A DNA stretch of 64,000 nucleotides from Distichodus sexfasciatus (taxonomy: Eukaryota > Chordata > Actinopteri > Characiformes > Distichodontidae), in assembly GCA_032718565.1 (NCBI GenBank), contig JAVGVS010000179.1, positions 524,656-588,655 on the forward strand. Direction: 5' to 3'. The translations under genes and the position numbers were made by a program. Positions 1-13,187 of the stretch are shown here, one piece after another. The notes below the pieces were generated by a model. The model searched no databases. It had not been told where the DNA came from and worked only from the letters and a program-made list of their open reading frames with translations. Position 1 is the stretch's first letter; every line of letters begins with the position of its first letter.

Positions 1-95
1 AACAGTAAGGATGTAACGAAACAGTCAGCTCACGAGACAAGACCATACACAATGATTTTTTTTTTTTACTGTTCTGATGATGTACTGATCTGCAG

Positions 96-3000
96 GAGTT
101 TGGGGGTCCATTGCTCGAAAGTGCGTTCTTTAACCCTGGACTCCTGGGAACCAGAGCTAATGAAGGTACTCTACAGTCACCTTTACTGTATTTTACATTT
201 TACTATGATTTTGGTGCTGAAAGCCATCTCATTGATCTCTTGCTCTCTCTCTTTTAAATTAGCTAATGTGTGAACTGGGGAACACAGTGATAAACCGGAT
301 CTACGAAGGTGCCTGTGAAGAAAGAGGTTTGAAAAAACCAGGCCCAAACAGTACCAGGTGAGTGAGCTCTTGTTCTCCTTTTTATGCCGTATTTAGCTTA
401 GAATTATTCTAGGAGCTATGTACTGTAAAGACAGTGCTTGATGCTTAGATATCTTAAATGTATTAATGTACTTTCAGCAGTCTTGATCTGCCAGCTTTTC
501 GTCTGTGTCTCACCCTCAGGCAGGAGAAGGAAGCTTGGATTAAAGCAAAGTATGTTGAGAGGAAGTTCCTGAAGAAGATGAGCGGCGCAGAGGCGCTGGC
601 GCAGGGGGGCAGGAAGTCGCATCACTGGCGCGTGAAGAAGTGCAGACGGGCCAACAGCTCGGTCCAAGGACCCAAAACGCGACGGAAATACAGGCGCGAC
701 ATCGTATCGCCTGGCAACCTCTCTGCAGGTATACACCGCCTGAGAGTTCACACAAAATTATATGTAATGGTGAGTGACGCCAAGTGTTGTCTAAAAGCAG
801 TGACTGTGCAGGAACGACCCCAACTAGAGATGCATTTCCACAAGAAAACCTTTTGAGATTTATGTGTTCTTAAGACCAGCGATGATTATGTGAAATTACG
901 CCGCTCTTAAAGGTGTACTTGTTCAAACCATTTTCAGTAAATGCACACCTGTGTGAAACGAACAGCTGCTTTTAGACTGAAAATGAGCCATTTACTGTAA
1001 ATAAATTGTAAATACTAAATCGGTCACAAATCAAACTTCTCGTCCTCAGCCGCCGCAGCCAAGTTCCGCAGAGAGTCACTGTTCTGTCCTGACGAACTGG
1101 ACTCGCTCTTCTCTTACTTTGACACCGGCTCCGGCCCCCGCAGTAAGTCACCACCCAACCTTGAGTTTGATCGGTGCTTAATATGTAACTGGAATTGCTA
1201 AATTACTAAGCAACATGTCCCACACTTTATTAGCCAAGTCTTAACCAAACCTACCAAGTGATTTTGATGCAGTCTTGGCTGCTGGGATCGAAGGCTGCTG
1301 GACTTCTTTTAGGTTCTTGAAGACGTTTCACCTCTCATCCGAAAGGCTTTTTCAGTTCTAAAAACTGACGTTCTAGCCCTTCAGGTAGTATGATGATGAG
1401 GTAGTAACATGATGAAGAAACTATCTTGAAAAACCTTAAAGATGCCCAGTTGCCTTCGATTTAAGCACTCAAGACTACCAAGTCCTGCAGTCAAGATTTG
1501 CTGGTGATCGAAGTCAAAAGAAATGTCTTTACTGCCAAAGAGGCCTGTTGCCTACTGCTTATTGCTTAAAGCATAAAGGTTTCTGTTTAACCCTCCAGCC
1601 CAGCGTGTGAGTTGTGTGTTTGAGGAGGCTGTTGTGTGAGTAACGTGTCCGTGGCTTGGCGCTTCTTGGCCCCGCAGGTTTGAGCAGCGACAGCGGTTTG
1701 GGAGGCAGCACTGACGGCAGCACAGACGTCCTGGTGTTCGGCTCGGTGGTGGACAGCGTCACGGAGGAGGGTGAGAACCTCTTAAGGGCATTAAAAGGAG
1801 TTTAACAAATCTTGAAGTTGCGTTTCTCAAAGTGGGGGGCACGGCAAAGCGAATGACTGACTTTGAAAGTGAACTCTGGGAGCTGATGAAGTTTTAAAGC
1901 CATTTTTGTGCAGACAGGACATTTTGAGATGAATATAGGTGGAGAAGTAGGGTTGAGAGTGTTGACGTACTGACTTGCTCTCGGCCTCATTTTTCTCTCG
2001 TGTCCCCGACTGCAGAATGTGAGGACTCGGACGAGTCCAGCGGCGAGGTGGAGATCGAGCAGGAGACGTCGGACTCGGAGGACTCGCGGGAGCTGCACCC
2101 TGCAGCGCTGCTCTGTAAGGCCTCACGGGGCCGAAACCTACCCCTCATGGCCGAGGCGTTGGCATACGGAGCTGACGTCAACTCCATCAACGACGACGAC
2201 GAGAGCAAGGGCCCGTTAATACATGCAGTCATAGGGGTGAGACCTTTCGTGCCAGTTTGTGTTAAGACAAGCTCACCGTGTATAATTAACGCCAGCAACA
2301 GGTTTCAGGAACGGGCCCAATGCGAGTTTTATCGTGTGTTCTTAAGGGCAGGTACCTAATTAGTTAGTCAGGATCAACTTCGATCGGGTTTGTACGAAAA
2401 TTCAGGCAAACCAGATCGTTCTATGTCGAAAGGCCGAAAACTACCGCTGTAGTGCAGTGTCTGTCTAACCTGCTCTCTTTCTCTTTGGTTCATCCTTGCG
2501 CAGGGTTCGCTGGTAGCCTGCGAGTTCCTGCTACAGAACGGCGCTGACGTGAATCAGAAAGACGCGAGAGGGCAGGGCCCCCTCCACCACGCCACGTGTC
2601 TGGGACACACTGGGTGAGAACGAGCTGCACGCTCTTTCCCATCGCTCCCGCCGTTAATCTAATATCAGCCTGATTCTCGTTCACAGGTTTACCGGTGTAA
2701 CTGTTCAGAGATTAGAGAATATTGATATTGTTAGTATTGTTAAAGGCAGTACTGGTCTTGAATCTTGGCTCTTGACTTTACCACGTTTGCTGTTTCCCAC
2801 AGGCAGGTGTGTCTGTTCCTGAAGCGAGGGGCGTCTCAGACCGAACTGGACGAACACGGGCAGGACCCTTTGAGCATCGCCGTGCAGGCGGCCAACGCCG
2901 ACATCGTCACACTGTGAGACCCAGAGCTAAACGTTTTTGTTTTTAGTCAATCAGTTAACGTACGAAGCCTCTCTGAAATGGCCATATGTGATCCTCCACG

Positions 3001-4078
3001 GCAAAACCAGTCGCTTGTCGCAAATTTTCAAAACTGAGTTATGATGTTAAGGGCATAAATCAAGCTTCAAAACGATACCTATATGGAATGAATCAGACGA
3101 CATATGACTGAGATATCAACATTCAAAGGAGTCGGGTTTCTCCTGTCACGCCAAGTGAGAAACGGAGAAATCTGCCTTTGAAGTTGACTATCGCCGTAGC
3201 ACTCACAGACGCTCAGCTCGTTTGCATTTCTTCGGTGACCTCGCTGCGTTTACAGCCACCTGGATAGCCTACCTGCGTTAGGTTAACTGAACTCGGGAGA
3301 CGGAGATGGATTCCGGAGAAATATCTTCACGCTAGTCAACCAGTGGATTTAACGTAAATATCGAGTAGAGCGGTCAAAACAGAAACTTTTAACATTCTTC
3401 AGAGATTGGTGCTTTCGCCTCAAGAAAGTGCGTTTTTAGGATGGAAAAGGAGTGATTTTTTAGCCAAATTTATTCCCAGTACAGTATATAGACCTTCACT
3501 GTTTCAAAAACACTAAAAACTAAAAATCCAACATTTTACCCCACGCAACGTAAACAGTCATTTTTCTCGCAAACCTCCGTTGCGACAAGCGACTGGTTTT
3601 GCCGTGGAAGGTCACATATAGAAACACGTGCTGTCACAGTAGGTGCTCTGTAGAGTGTAACATATGATTTCTCTAAAAATTACAGTATTTTAAATGTAAA
3701 ACATTTATTTTTAAATCTTCTTCATTAAAATCTCTTCTACTTTGATCAGCTCATCGGCCAGTGTAAAATAGTTGATTCCATGAATTGAAATGAGAATGAA
3801 TTATTGTGGTAATAGTCTGGTAATAACATATTAATAGCAGAATAAGGGCCACAAAAAACACACACCAACACAAAGGTATGAGGTGTCACCTCTAATATCT
3901 TCCTCCTCCTGGTTTTAGGTTGCGTTTGGCTCGCATGAACGAGGAGATGCGTGAAGCGGACGGAGCGCTCGGCCAGCCAGGTCAATACCCGGGCAGCAGC
4001 CCCACTGAGCAACAGTACAAGAAGTGCATTCAGGAGTTTATCTGCCTCACCATAGGAGGAGCCGCCGAGCACTGCTAA
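96..4078 (+). CDS. acap3: acap3: ArfGAP with coiled-coil, ankyrin repeat and PH domains 3 (3' nine exons; 5' end outside window)
   Basis: Partial gene. Coding exons read as 96-165, 263-357, 520-728, 1050-1142, 1678-1770, 2016-2236, 2504-2613, 2803-2913 and 3919-4078 (TAA); every junction is GT-AG and in frame, giving 386 residues. In order they encode the end of the ArfGAP domain (SLGVHCSKVRSLTLDSWEPE), a basic linker (RRKYRRD), the block FCPDELDSLFSYFD, a Ser/Gly/Asp linker (LSSDSGLGGSTDGSTDV), an acidic stretch, then ankyrin repeats (LLQNGADVNQKD, GPLHHATCLGHTG, DPLSIAVQAANADIVTLL). The end, PTEQQYKKCIQEFI, matches the ACAP3 type rather than ACAP2, whose tail differs. From the family: ACAPs are GTPase-activating proteins for Arf6 at endosomes and plasma membrane; BAR and PH domains would lie upstream of the window. 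The last intron (2914-3918) carries a MITE. Paralogue assignment (a or b copy) cannot be made. Confidence 0.95.
2984..3619. mobile_element. MITE-like element with about 38-bp terminal inverted repeats
   Basis: The left end reads TATGTGATCCTCCACGGCAA and continues AACCAGTCGCTTGTCGCAA. The right end is its near-perfect reverse complement (GCGACAAGCGACTGGTTTTG then CCGTGGAAGGTCACATA). The interior (about 560 bp) has no long ORF, as expected for a non-autonomous DNA transposon. It lies in the last intron of acap3. Related fragments occur at about 51290-51383 and 59822-60290, so it is a dispersed family. Superfamily not assigned. Confidence 0.85.
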
Positions 4079-5100
4079 AGCTCGACTCACGCTTCGAGCA
4101 TTCGCCGTCTTCGGCTCATTCCTCACACTCATAATCGCCTATAAACCAGTCGTTACAAGATCTTCGTGGTGGCTGACGTCCCTTTGAAAAAAATCAGTTT
4201 CCACAAGACCTTTAACTCAATTCTTTGAACATGTGTTAGCTATTATTTTAGCGGTAGAACCTTCGACGTCGCTAATACCGTAAAGGCTCCATCCAATGGC
4301 GACGTAAAAGACGTTGCAGAGAGCTGCTACCTTCCACTAGGGGAACAGTCACAGAAGGCGTGTATTTACAAACGTAGGAAGCCGGGCGCGGCAGGCAGTC
4401 AGAACAACCGTTCTGTAGTATTATTTAGTCGTCATGTACAAAATATGACTGTGTGCACTTTTCCTACCGTCAGTATTTTTATTTTACGTTTTTGGTCACG
4501 TTTCGGGATGTTTCTTTGTTATTTGGCCTTGAGTGTGTATTTTGTGTGTGTTTTTATTTATGATGTTCCATGGGAAGACTAGATACAATAGTATTAAACT
4601 GGAATCTGGCAAGCGTCTGCGACTTCATGCTTGAAGCGTAACGCTGTGGCAGTTGATTCCGATTCTCTTGGGGCTCGCTTAGATTCGAAGAGGGGCAGCG
4701 CACCAACATTATTTTTCTCCTCGTTATCTCGAGATCACAGCTTATTCTTCTCACGACTTTTTTCACATAACAAAAGCCGTTTTGTATGATATTTTTCCTG
4801 CACCGAAAGACAGCGGTCATTCGCTTTGTGACACTCCACAGTCAAAGTAAAATCAGATGCGTTCGTCCGTGATGGTAATGCTGTGTTGCTGTATGTATTA
4901 AAATAAGTCGTCAGAGAAAAATATTTTGTGATCTAGAGATAACGAGAAGAAAAATAATGTTGATCCAACCGCCCTCGCTTTTGTAGATCCGGCCTTAGTT
5001 CACTCGTGTAGTTTTTACCGTCCTTGGTTTTAGCCCCGTTTAATTTCTGGTTCAATTACGGGTGTTTTGAGCATACGAGTTTTGAAAGATGTCCCAGTTA
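4079..5100 (+). other. acap3: acap3 3' UTR and downstream flank
   Basis: Non-coding sequence following the acap3 stop. No canonical AATAAA is evident close to the stop; an ATTAAA lies near 4894. The segment contains a long inverted repeat (4705-4961), annotated separately. The exact transcript end cannot be placed from sequence. Confidence 0.5.
4705..4961. repeat. long inverted repeat (34-nt arms) in acap3 3' flank
   Basis: Arm 1 at 4705-4738 (AACATTATTTTTCTCCTCGT then TATCTCGAGATCAC) is matched by arm 2 at 4928-4961 (GTGATCTAGAGATAACGAGA then AGAAAAATAATGTT) with few mismatches. The arms are separated by about 190 nt. The structure is that of a short MITE. If it lies inside the acap3 3' UTR, the transcript could form a hairpin. 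Confidence 0.75.
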
Positions 5101-8100
5101 AGTAAATTATTTATAAGCTATGCTAATAATTGTTTTTATATGTTGTATTCTTTTCCACTGAAATTGGGTGTATTACGTTTATTTTCCGCGGTATGATTGG
5201 AGCTCTGATCCAGATCCACTGCTTTGAAAAACCACTTTCAGTGTGTCGTACGGCGGTCTGCATGCGTTCTGTTCTTCTTTCGCGTCCTGAAGCAAAAGGC
5301 AATATAGCAGCATCATTGCCACTGGCATGTCGACCTCGATGTTTTAAATGCTGCGGCCGCATGGCGTTTTCTGTTGATGCCGTCTGATGTCGGGCTACAC
5401 TCCTATAGATCTCAGTCCCTCGGGGCGTTTTTACCAAGTTGCATAGACATTAAGCATTTAATGGGGTTGGATAAAGACTAATGATGATGAGGAAACATCT
5501 TACGGTCTGAACAGTTTTAATGACGAGGGGATATAACAAATGACATAGAGCATAGTATCTTTCAATTTAAGACTCATATTTGACCTGTTGTGCGAATGGA
5601 AAATATTTTAATGAATATCAAAACATTTATATCAATATGGTCTAAAACAACATGTCCAAATGCTATGAGAGACACCAGGCACTGTGATTTGTTTAAAGAA
5701 TGTGATTTAAAGCCCAAATCCTATTTTCAATTTAGGTCTTATTTTCATGTTAAAATTTAAGTGACCCTTAAAAATGTGATGCCTATTATATTGCGAAATG
5801 TATTCCTCATTAACCCCTTTACTTTTTAGAAGCTGCAAGGGAATGGGCTACGGTAACTGGAAAAAGAAAAAGCACTTTGGTAAAACAGGTAAAACAAATA
5901 TTTTAGTTGCAATTTTTTTTTTTCAAATGATGGGTCCCCAAGGTTGAAAGGAAATATGTTTTTTTTAAAAATGGAAAAGTTACCATGGGCCGGTTTTCAA
6001 ATTAACTGTAGTTAAAAGTGTTAGTGTCTTTGGGTGTGTATGTGTGTGTCCTGCTCTTGGATCTGTACAATGCTCTGGTCGATTGGGTTTGTAAATAGGC
6101 ATCTCAACTTACTCAGCTGCTTACTTTCTGCGTACAACTTGTGGAAACTTTGGCTGTATTTCCTGGGACAGTCTGTACAGTCTGTTTTCTCACTGTTAAA
6201 TGCAGTCCTGTATTTTGGAGACATCCTCATATTATTTACACAACTGCAATCTTAATGGGAAAAAAACAATTGTTTTTTTTTTGAAACACCAGGCCTGGGG
6301 GATAAAGGACAAAGAATAAAACTATCATGCTGTTCAGCTTCGTTACTGTATTCTGCTGCATGCCTATGTCTCCACCATTTCTGTCTCCTAAACTGGAGGT
6401 AGGATTTAAAGGCAGTCGGTGCAACTCTAGACTACTCACGACAGCTGCACTTTTTGTCATGAATTAAATAAAAACGAATTCCCAAGTCGAATAAATCATA
6501 TATTTTTGATAATTGTATTACATATTATTAATTGTATAACTACAGACTGCTCCTTTAACTAAAATCATGGAAGGAGGTGGCTTGGTGGGGGGCTCATGTG
6601 GGTTCTCTTTCTCTGTTTAGTGGCTTTACTTAGAAACTGATTTACTGGGATAAAAATTACAATATGACATAATAAAAACAATATTTATGTTTTGTCAGGA
6701 AAATGAGATTTTTACCCACACATACACAAGTTGCTCCCAATACAGACATTTTCCAAAACAAAAAAATAGAATGTAACCATTTCTGTTATATCTTAACGAG
6801 TTTTATTCTCTTCATAGACTCCAGCAGTATTCCTCTGTGACCCTGACAAAAGTAAAACAAGACAAAGTGAGTAGCGTGACCCGATTATTATTAGGGATGG
6901 ATCTTTTTTTCTTAATGGTGTGGGTTCATCCTCTTTCTCTCTAGCTAGTAATGGGTCATTTCTTTAAAAAGTTACTAAAGAGAGTGGGGTCCCTTAGGCT
7001 GGATTTTCTACATACAAAGACAAAGGGATGCAGAATTGTTTACTGGAAAATCAATTTCTGCATTCCTGTATATGATCTGGCTAACTGAGGAATATAGATG
7101 TGTGGGTTTACATTTGCCAAAATTGTGATGGTGATTAATCTAGAACCTTCTCTTTAGAATCAAATTCTCTGAATGCTATTTCACTGGCAATTCTTTAAAT
7201 GTATTTAATAAACAAATGCACCTTACACAGTTGCAGGCCTGCCCATGAAGATCTTGTGCTTTTTATTTACTCTCTTGGTTAATTAATTTGGGAACAGAGA
7301 CTTGCTTTAGAAGTTTGTAATTATAAGCTTTGCATCATATCATTTAAATCAAATCAAATCAAATCATACATCTGGGCAGTTATAAGAGCATTTGTACTGT
7401 GCATTCTTTTTAGACACCATCCGTTCACTAACTTCGTTTGGGAGTTTTCGCACCTGGCTTCAAACAAGCCCAAAAATGTGAGCTGACTTCAAGTCAATCT
7501 GAGATTGACTCTTACTGAAAGCTGCAAAAACTTCCATATCTGCAAAACGTGTGACAAATTGGCCACTCAATGCTTATGGATTAATGATGCTGTGTGGATT
7601 GAGAATAATATTGAGCAGCCTTTGTTGCAGTGTCAGATATCTATTGAAATAGTCCGCAAACAGTTATGTTTATGCATTTAAGAGTTTAAGGTTTAAATGT
7701 TAAGACAATTGGAATAAATGTGCAACAATTTAGGCAATGCTTTAACATTAGCTGATTCCAAATAGGTTTTGTACTATTTTGATGCACTTCTGTCCTTGGG
7801 TGTAGTGAATCTTGTTTTAGATGCACAGATTGCTAAAAATAAACGTAAATAAATGTTATGTGTATTGCTTTTCTTCAGCAGTACACACACAGCTGTTCAA
7901 CAGCACGTATAAAAATCATGGATTGTGGGGTTTCCTGTAATAATGAAAATCTTTATCATTTTCACATTTGTTGAGCTGCATCTAGATTGGTATTTTTAAA
8001 GCATTTACATGTTTAAAACGTGAGGTTTGGTGTGGTATGTTTGCTATATTTGTTCATTTATTTTATGTTTTAAAAAAAAAGCAACTTCTGTGTTATTAAT

Positions 8101-9756
8101 TAGGCTTAGACCATAAGCTGTTCTTCAAATCTAAACTCATGTGATATGTGGGAATCAATTTACTGGCCCGTTTTTTGCATAATTTTTCCATCTCTATTTT
8201 TTGCAAAAATTTTGACACCTGGTGGTGACAGTAAAACACTGCGTCATGTTCCCCCCAACTTTCAAGTCATAGTTGCTCTTATTTATAAAAAGAGTAGCAA
8301 TACTTACCGCCAAATTCTAAATACTTGTAACAAAAACTATAATTGTACAAATTATTGCCCTTGATGAGGCTTTGGTGAGAAGCAATAATAAGTAAAAGTG
8401 GAAAGAGGGTAGATCCTCTGTAAACTGCAAATATATAATTATTTCTGCTTATTATATCACTGCTAATAACATTAAAGAGAAAAAAAAATAATGAGCGAGT
8501 CTTCCAAGTTGGATGGAAAATGCTTGGTCCCCAATTTTCTATTTGTCATTAGGACTCCACTTTTTTATAAAGAAATGGTTAAAAGGACTTGTCAAATATG
8601 ATCTACAATTTAAAATGCTTGTTGGTGACGTAATAAGATAAATCTTCATTGACTTGTGCATTCTTTTCCTTTAAACTTTTTATTTACATCACTAGATGTT
8701 TATGTAATTATATAAGGTTTTTACTCATTACTTACATTTTCAGGTTCCATGTAGCGTTGAGGAATAATGTGTGCTACAAAATATATGTTTACTGTCAAAT
8801 ATGCTGTCATAACTATTTTTTTAATCAAATGTTTCATTGGTTTTTAAATGATTTGTGTACATTGAAACAGAACCAAATGGATAACACAATTTCTACCTGA
8901 TATTTGGTAAATAAAAGGAACTTTATTGAGGGGAAAAAAAAAACCAAACATCTAACAGCGATGTGTTGTCAACACCACTGTTTAATGTACTAAATGCATA
9001 ATGGACCGTTCTACAACAAAAAAGACTTTAGTGATTTGCTCATGTTCCCCTTCATTCAATCCCAATGACAAGTCGAGCAGTATGGTGTATGTGTGCTTAA
9101 AAAAGGATTAGTGACCAACGTAATTAAATCTCTAAGAGGATTAGAGCCGTCTATAGATAGCTGTTGCACAACCTATAATATAAAATAACTAATTTTTTCT
9201 GAGCATGCACCAGCTATTTTCAGCTTACCAGTAGATTTATGCATGTGCTTTTTTCTATCAATAAAACTTTGTCAATAAGCACTCAAGCATACTTAAATAC
9301 AACGTTGTTGCTTTTCTGAATGTCATACATATTCCTGTTTGCTACTGTTACTGTCTTTTCTTCTTTCTCTACCAGTTCTATCAGTTATATCACTTTCACT
9401 GGAACATGGAAGTACATAATTTAATATTTTTAGTAACTTAAACTGAAATAAATACTAAAACTATTGAAAGTACTGGCTAAATCACCCACCTAAGGACACT
9501 TGTTCTTCACACAATACATTCCACAATTGCACTGTTAGAGACCTACATAACTTGTACAGTACACTTGTTTAGCCGCAATTTCTATAGTGATTATGGTCTC
9601 GTTTGTTTTTAACCCCAAAATACCATAGAAAAAGTATAAAAATAGTTTATCATTTTACTGCATAATATTTTTTCAGTGTTCGAGTGTTTTATTTTTACTA
9701 TATAATGTTAATTTACTTCGTTATTGCTGGACTTTCACATGTTAAACAACTATATG

Positions 9757-9828
<72 letters not shown>

Positions 9829-10850
9829 GTGAAGAAATCTTGAATCTTGACACTGAATCTTGCGTTACTTTTAGTGCAGTATGCTGATTTTAGCTGCCTG
9901 ATATCTTTAGTTATATCTGATATCTTAGGTCTTTTCAGACCATTTTAGACAAACTGTTGTTGTTTAATAAAACTGTCCTGACTGATTTATAATGGCATGC
10001 TGAAAACGAGATTTAAGGGGGCAACTGGAGGTCATGAGTCAGTGAGCTGAATAAATTACAATGGAAGTAAAACAGGCTGAGAAAAAAGAAAAATTGGAAC
10101 AAAGCCCAAGGTAAGCAGGGAGCGCAATTATAGTGAGAGGAAATATCAGATATCAAATTAATCACAATAGTTATCTGAAAAAAGGTAAAGCAATCTTGGG
10201 AGAAATCACTTTGTTAGATTTTTGCTGGTTCAATAATAAATATGTTCTTTCTGCTAGGACTGAACAATATACAGTATTTTTTTTAAAGAATAATATAAAT
10301 TTGTGACATCTTTTTGAGTGAATTTGTACAGTAAAAAACATCGAAGCCTACATCGACATTTGGTCTAAAAATAGTGTGATTTGGATTTCGACTCACATCG
10401 CAGAACTCAACTTTCTGCTACCATGCGGTCGAATTATCCTGAATTAATGCAATACTTCGAGCACACAAGACGTGTTTTTTGAAGCCTAATTCTATTTTAT
10501 TTATTTATTTATTTTTACAAAAAACGTGTTTTAAACCCTTAACCAGCTTCATGAGTATCAAATCAGTCATTTTAGCACCGGTATGAACCTAGTGGAAAAG
10601 TACGCAGCCCTGCGCAGATGTATTATTTTCGTAGGGTGATAATAGTCACTACTAGGCCCTACGCGATGTTTTCCGCGGAATTTTCCGTCTCCTTTCTTTC
10701 TTCACCTGAGAACATCATTTCCGCGCTGTTAGTCACGATACCGAGTAACGTGATTCAAGTGATTAAGCCCTGATTCAACAGAATGTTTGCGGGTTTTTTC
10801 CAATTACAGCGTTTGCATAACAATCCGGCTTGCGTAATGTTCTGGCCTGG
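5100..10850. other. AT-rich intergenic region between acap3 and hipk1
   Basis: About 5.7 kb in which I see no convincing exon. ORFs are short and AT-driven. It contains a short (AAATC)n run near 7345, scattered poly-A/T, an AATAAA near 8911 and a long (TA)n tract near 9760. A splice-flanked segment at 5830-5888 has an open frame but no family match and was not called. Confidence 0.6.
9760..9825. repeat. (TA)n microsatellite
   Basis: About 65 bp of uninterrupted TA dinucleotides, ending in ATACATATG. It generates an artefactual Ile-Tyr ORF. Likely polymorphic in length. Confidence 0.97.
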
Positions 10851-11248
10851 GTGAGGGGGGAACGATGTGCGCGTGCGCTCTGTGGACGACAGGAAGCTCG
10901 ACTCGAGCAGCTGATGATCGGGCTTGAGATGTTCCGGTGAGGCGCTGCTGGCGTAGTTCTTTAGTCTTTTCTAAAGCAACGCCACATTCTTTTAAAAATA
11001 TCCATCCGACGATTCACAGAAGAGACCTTCGAGTCTCCTTTGTGACTCGAACGGTATATTTTGGTGCTAATTACGCTTTGTTTCCGACTGTTTCCCCCCT
11101 CACCCCCCCACCCAGGCTGCTGCTGTTGCTGCGGGCCGGTTCCATGTCGAAAGGTACTTAGCTAGCTAACAATGAAGGCCTAATCCGAAATCTGTGGGAT
11201 TTAAAACCTCTCTCAGCTGGTCCACGAAACGAGGACGACGACACCCAG
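10850..11248 (+). promoter_or_regulatory. hipk1: Putative hipk1 CpG-rich promoter and non-coding first exon
   Basis: After kilobases of AT-rich DNA this segment is locally rich in CG (GTGCGCGTGCGCTCTGTGGA, CTCGACTCGAGCAG). A good splice donor, CACCCAG|GTACGT, ends at 11248; a weaker one, CGAAAG|GTACTT, is at about 11153. The first coding exon of hipk1 at 13186 has an acceptor immediately before the ATG, so a non-coding 5' exon must exist upstream and this is the best candidate. The transcription start was not mapped. Confidence 0.5.
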
Positions 11249-13185
11249 GTACGTCGAAGAGACTGCGGATGCGGATATAACCATATTTCGGTGCCAGATT
11301 TTTTTTCTTTGCATTTCATGTGTTAAATGCTTCGCTTTGCCGTTTTATGTTCTTTGCGGGGAGGCTGCAGAGAAACAGCGCCTATGCTAAGCTACGCTAA
11401 CCCCCGTTTTTACGAGTGTAACCTCGACGACGATCTTGACATAATTCTTTATTTACCACATATTTGTACGGCTCCACTTCACTTACATCGGTACAGCATG
11501 TGGTGAAATGTCAAACTGGTGCACTGTTTAGACTGAAAGTAATGTTAGATGGTTACATTAAAGTCTGTATTTGTGCGTGTGCTTATGTTCACTTGTATTC
11601 GCACACGTACACGGATATACGCCTTTATATACATCCATATTTATATAGTCTGAGCGCATGTGTATGTGTATATAGATATATATAATGATCGAAATGGAAA
11701 AAATCTCGACACCGTGTGTCTATGTTAGAATATATGCATGTTTTTTTTTGGTGCAGTGTACAGTTTTATGTTGTGCTAAACCAGGGGTGTGAGAGACACT
11801 GAGAGTTCGAAGAATTCGGTTTGTATTATTGTGGTGTCATATCCTTGTCAAGATGGTTTATGGCAAGAAGAATTTTCCTTACCATTCTCACAGGTTTACA
11901 CCTAATTATTTTCTGTTTACCACAGTCCAAACTGTCATTGGCGTTGACGAATTGAAGCCATTATTAACCTCTGTTTTCCCAGTATGTTTGTTATCCTAAG
12001 TTGCTGTGGACCAGAGTTTTTGCTGATGTTTGGTAGTAAGCCGTGGATCAGAACACGCAGTCCTGCTCAGTGGAAAAGGGTGGAGTCGTTTTTGTAGCTG
12101 GTGTAAACAATTAAGGGTCGACTTGCTCCAAACTGCCTAGTAGTTTTAGCCCAGATGGTTTGTGTGGCCTGTGGCCTTGTTGCTTTTTTTTTGTTGTTTT
12201 CCTTGCAAGTGACAAGGGTCAGTTTTTTCCCAAGATGTTTTTCATGACCTAAACAGTTGAAAAGCTTATATAAAACACCTTGCCAAATATGATGAGTAAA
12301 AGGGTCGGGCAGTACTGGAGGGGGGAATTACCAAAGGTTTTTCCCCCCATATGATGTGATTTTAGATGTGTTTTGGATAGTGTCATTCTAGAAAAAATGG
12401 GGTTAATTTGTAGGTGATTGCATTTGCATAGAATTTTGAGGACTTTCTTATCTGGCACTTAATTATATGATTTTATTTTTTTTAATTCATGGCAAAAGAG
12501 AGCACAACGCGTTTCCCTTTTCTATCAAGCAGCAAAAAAGCTTGTGGCATGACTCGTTTGATTTGTCATTCTCGCCCTTCAACAATGCATGGCTTGTGAT
12601 TGGACTACTGCACATTCAGGCATTGCAGTGATGCAGAAACAATGTATTGTGTATGTATAATGTATAAGTAAAAGCATTTGCCATTGTTAGTTTATCATAA
12701 ACATTTTCAGCTAGGTCAGGTTTTATAGTCAATTTTGGATTAAATATGATGTAAATCTACACATCTGATGTGGCTCTGCATAATTTGGAGTCTGGCATGT
12801 TATAATTGCTTGCAAACCCATAAAGTTAGAGGCTAGAGTCGGTTTATATTTGTATATTCTATGTTCCTTTTTGTATTCCGTAGAAACTGTAGCCATGTTT
12901 CTTCTCTCTGTATACTTGTATATAGCTGAGATGACAATAAAGCCTACTTTGACAACAGCGGAAAGAGAAGGAAACGCATCCAAAGATAAGAGAAAGAATC
13001 CTTGAGACTAGGGGTTTTCTTCTCGTGCTCAGTGGTTTGTTTTTTCAGCTGGGACTCAAAATTAGTTTCAGAGTTTGATATTTATTTTCTATGTAAGTTC
13101 AATTAAGACAAGGTTTCTCACCCTGAGATATGGTTTTTCACTGCGTTTTCCCCCTCTCCCAATTAACCCCCCCACCCCACCCCAG

Positions 13186-13187
13186 GC
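13186..13187 (+). other. hipk1: hipk1 start-codon context and acceptor
   Basis: The acceptor CCACCCCAG is followed by only two nucleotides (GC) before ATGGCC. The start is therefore fixed by the splice site, the conserved MASQLQVF peptide and a G at +4. Confidence 0.85.

Noticed and set aside
5830..5888. Exon-like segment flanked by TTTTTAG and CAG|GTAAAA with an open frame
   Set aside because: Only about 20 codons, no recognisable family and no partner exon nearby.
9684..9887. 67-codon ORF with Ile-Tyr repeats
   Set aside because: Product of the (TA)n microsatellite.
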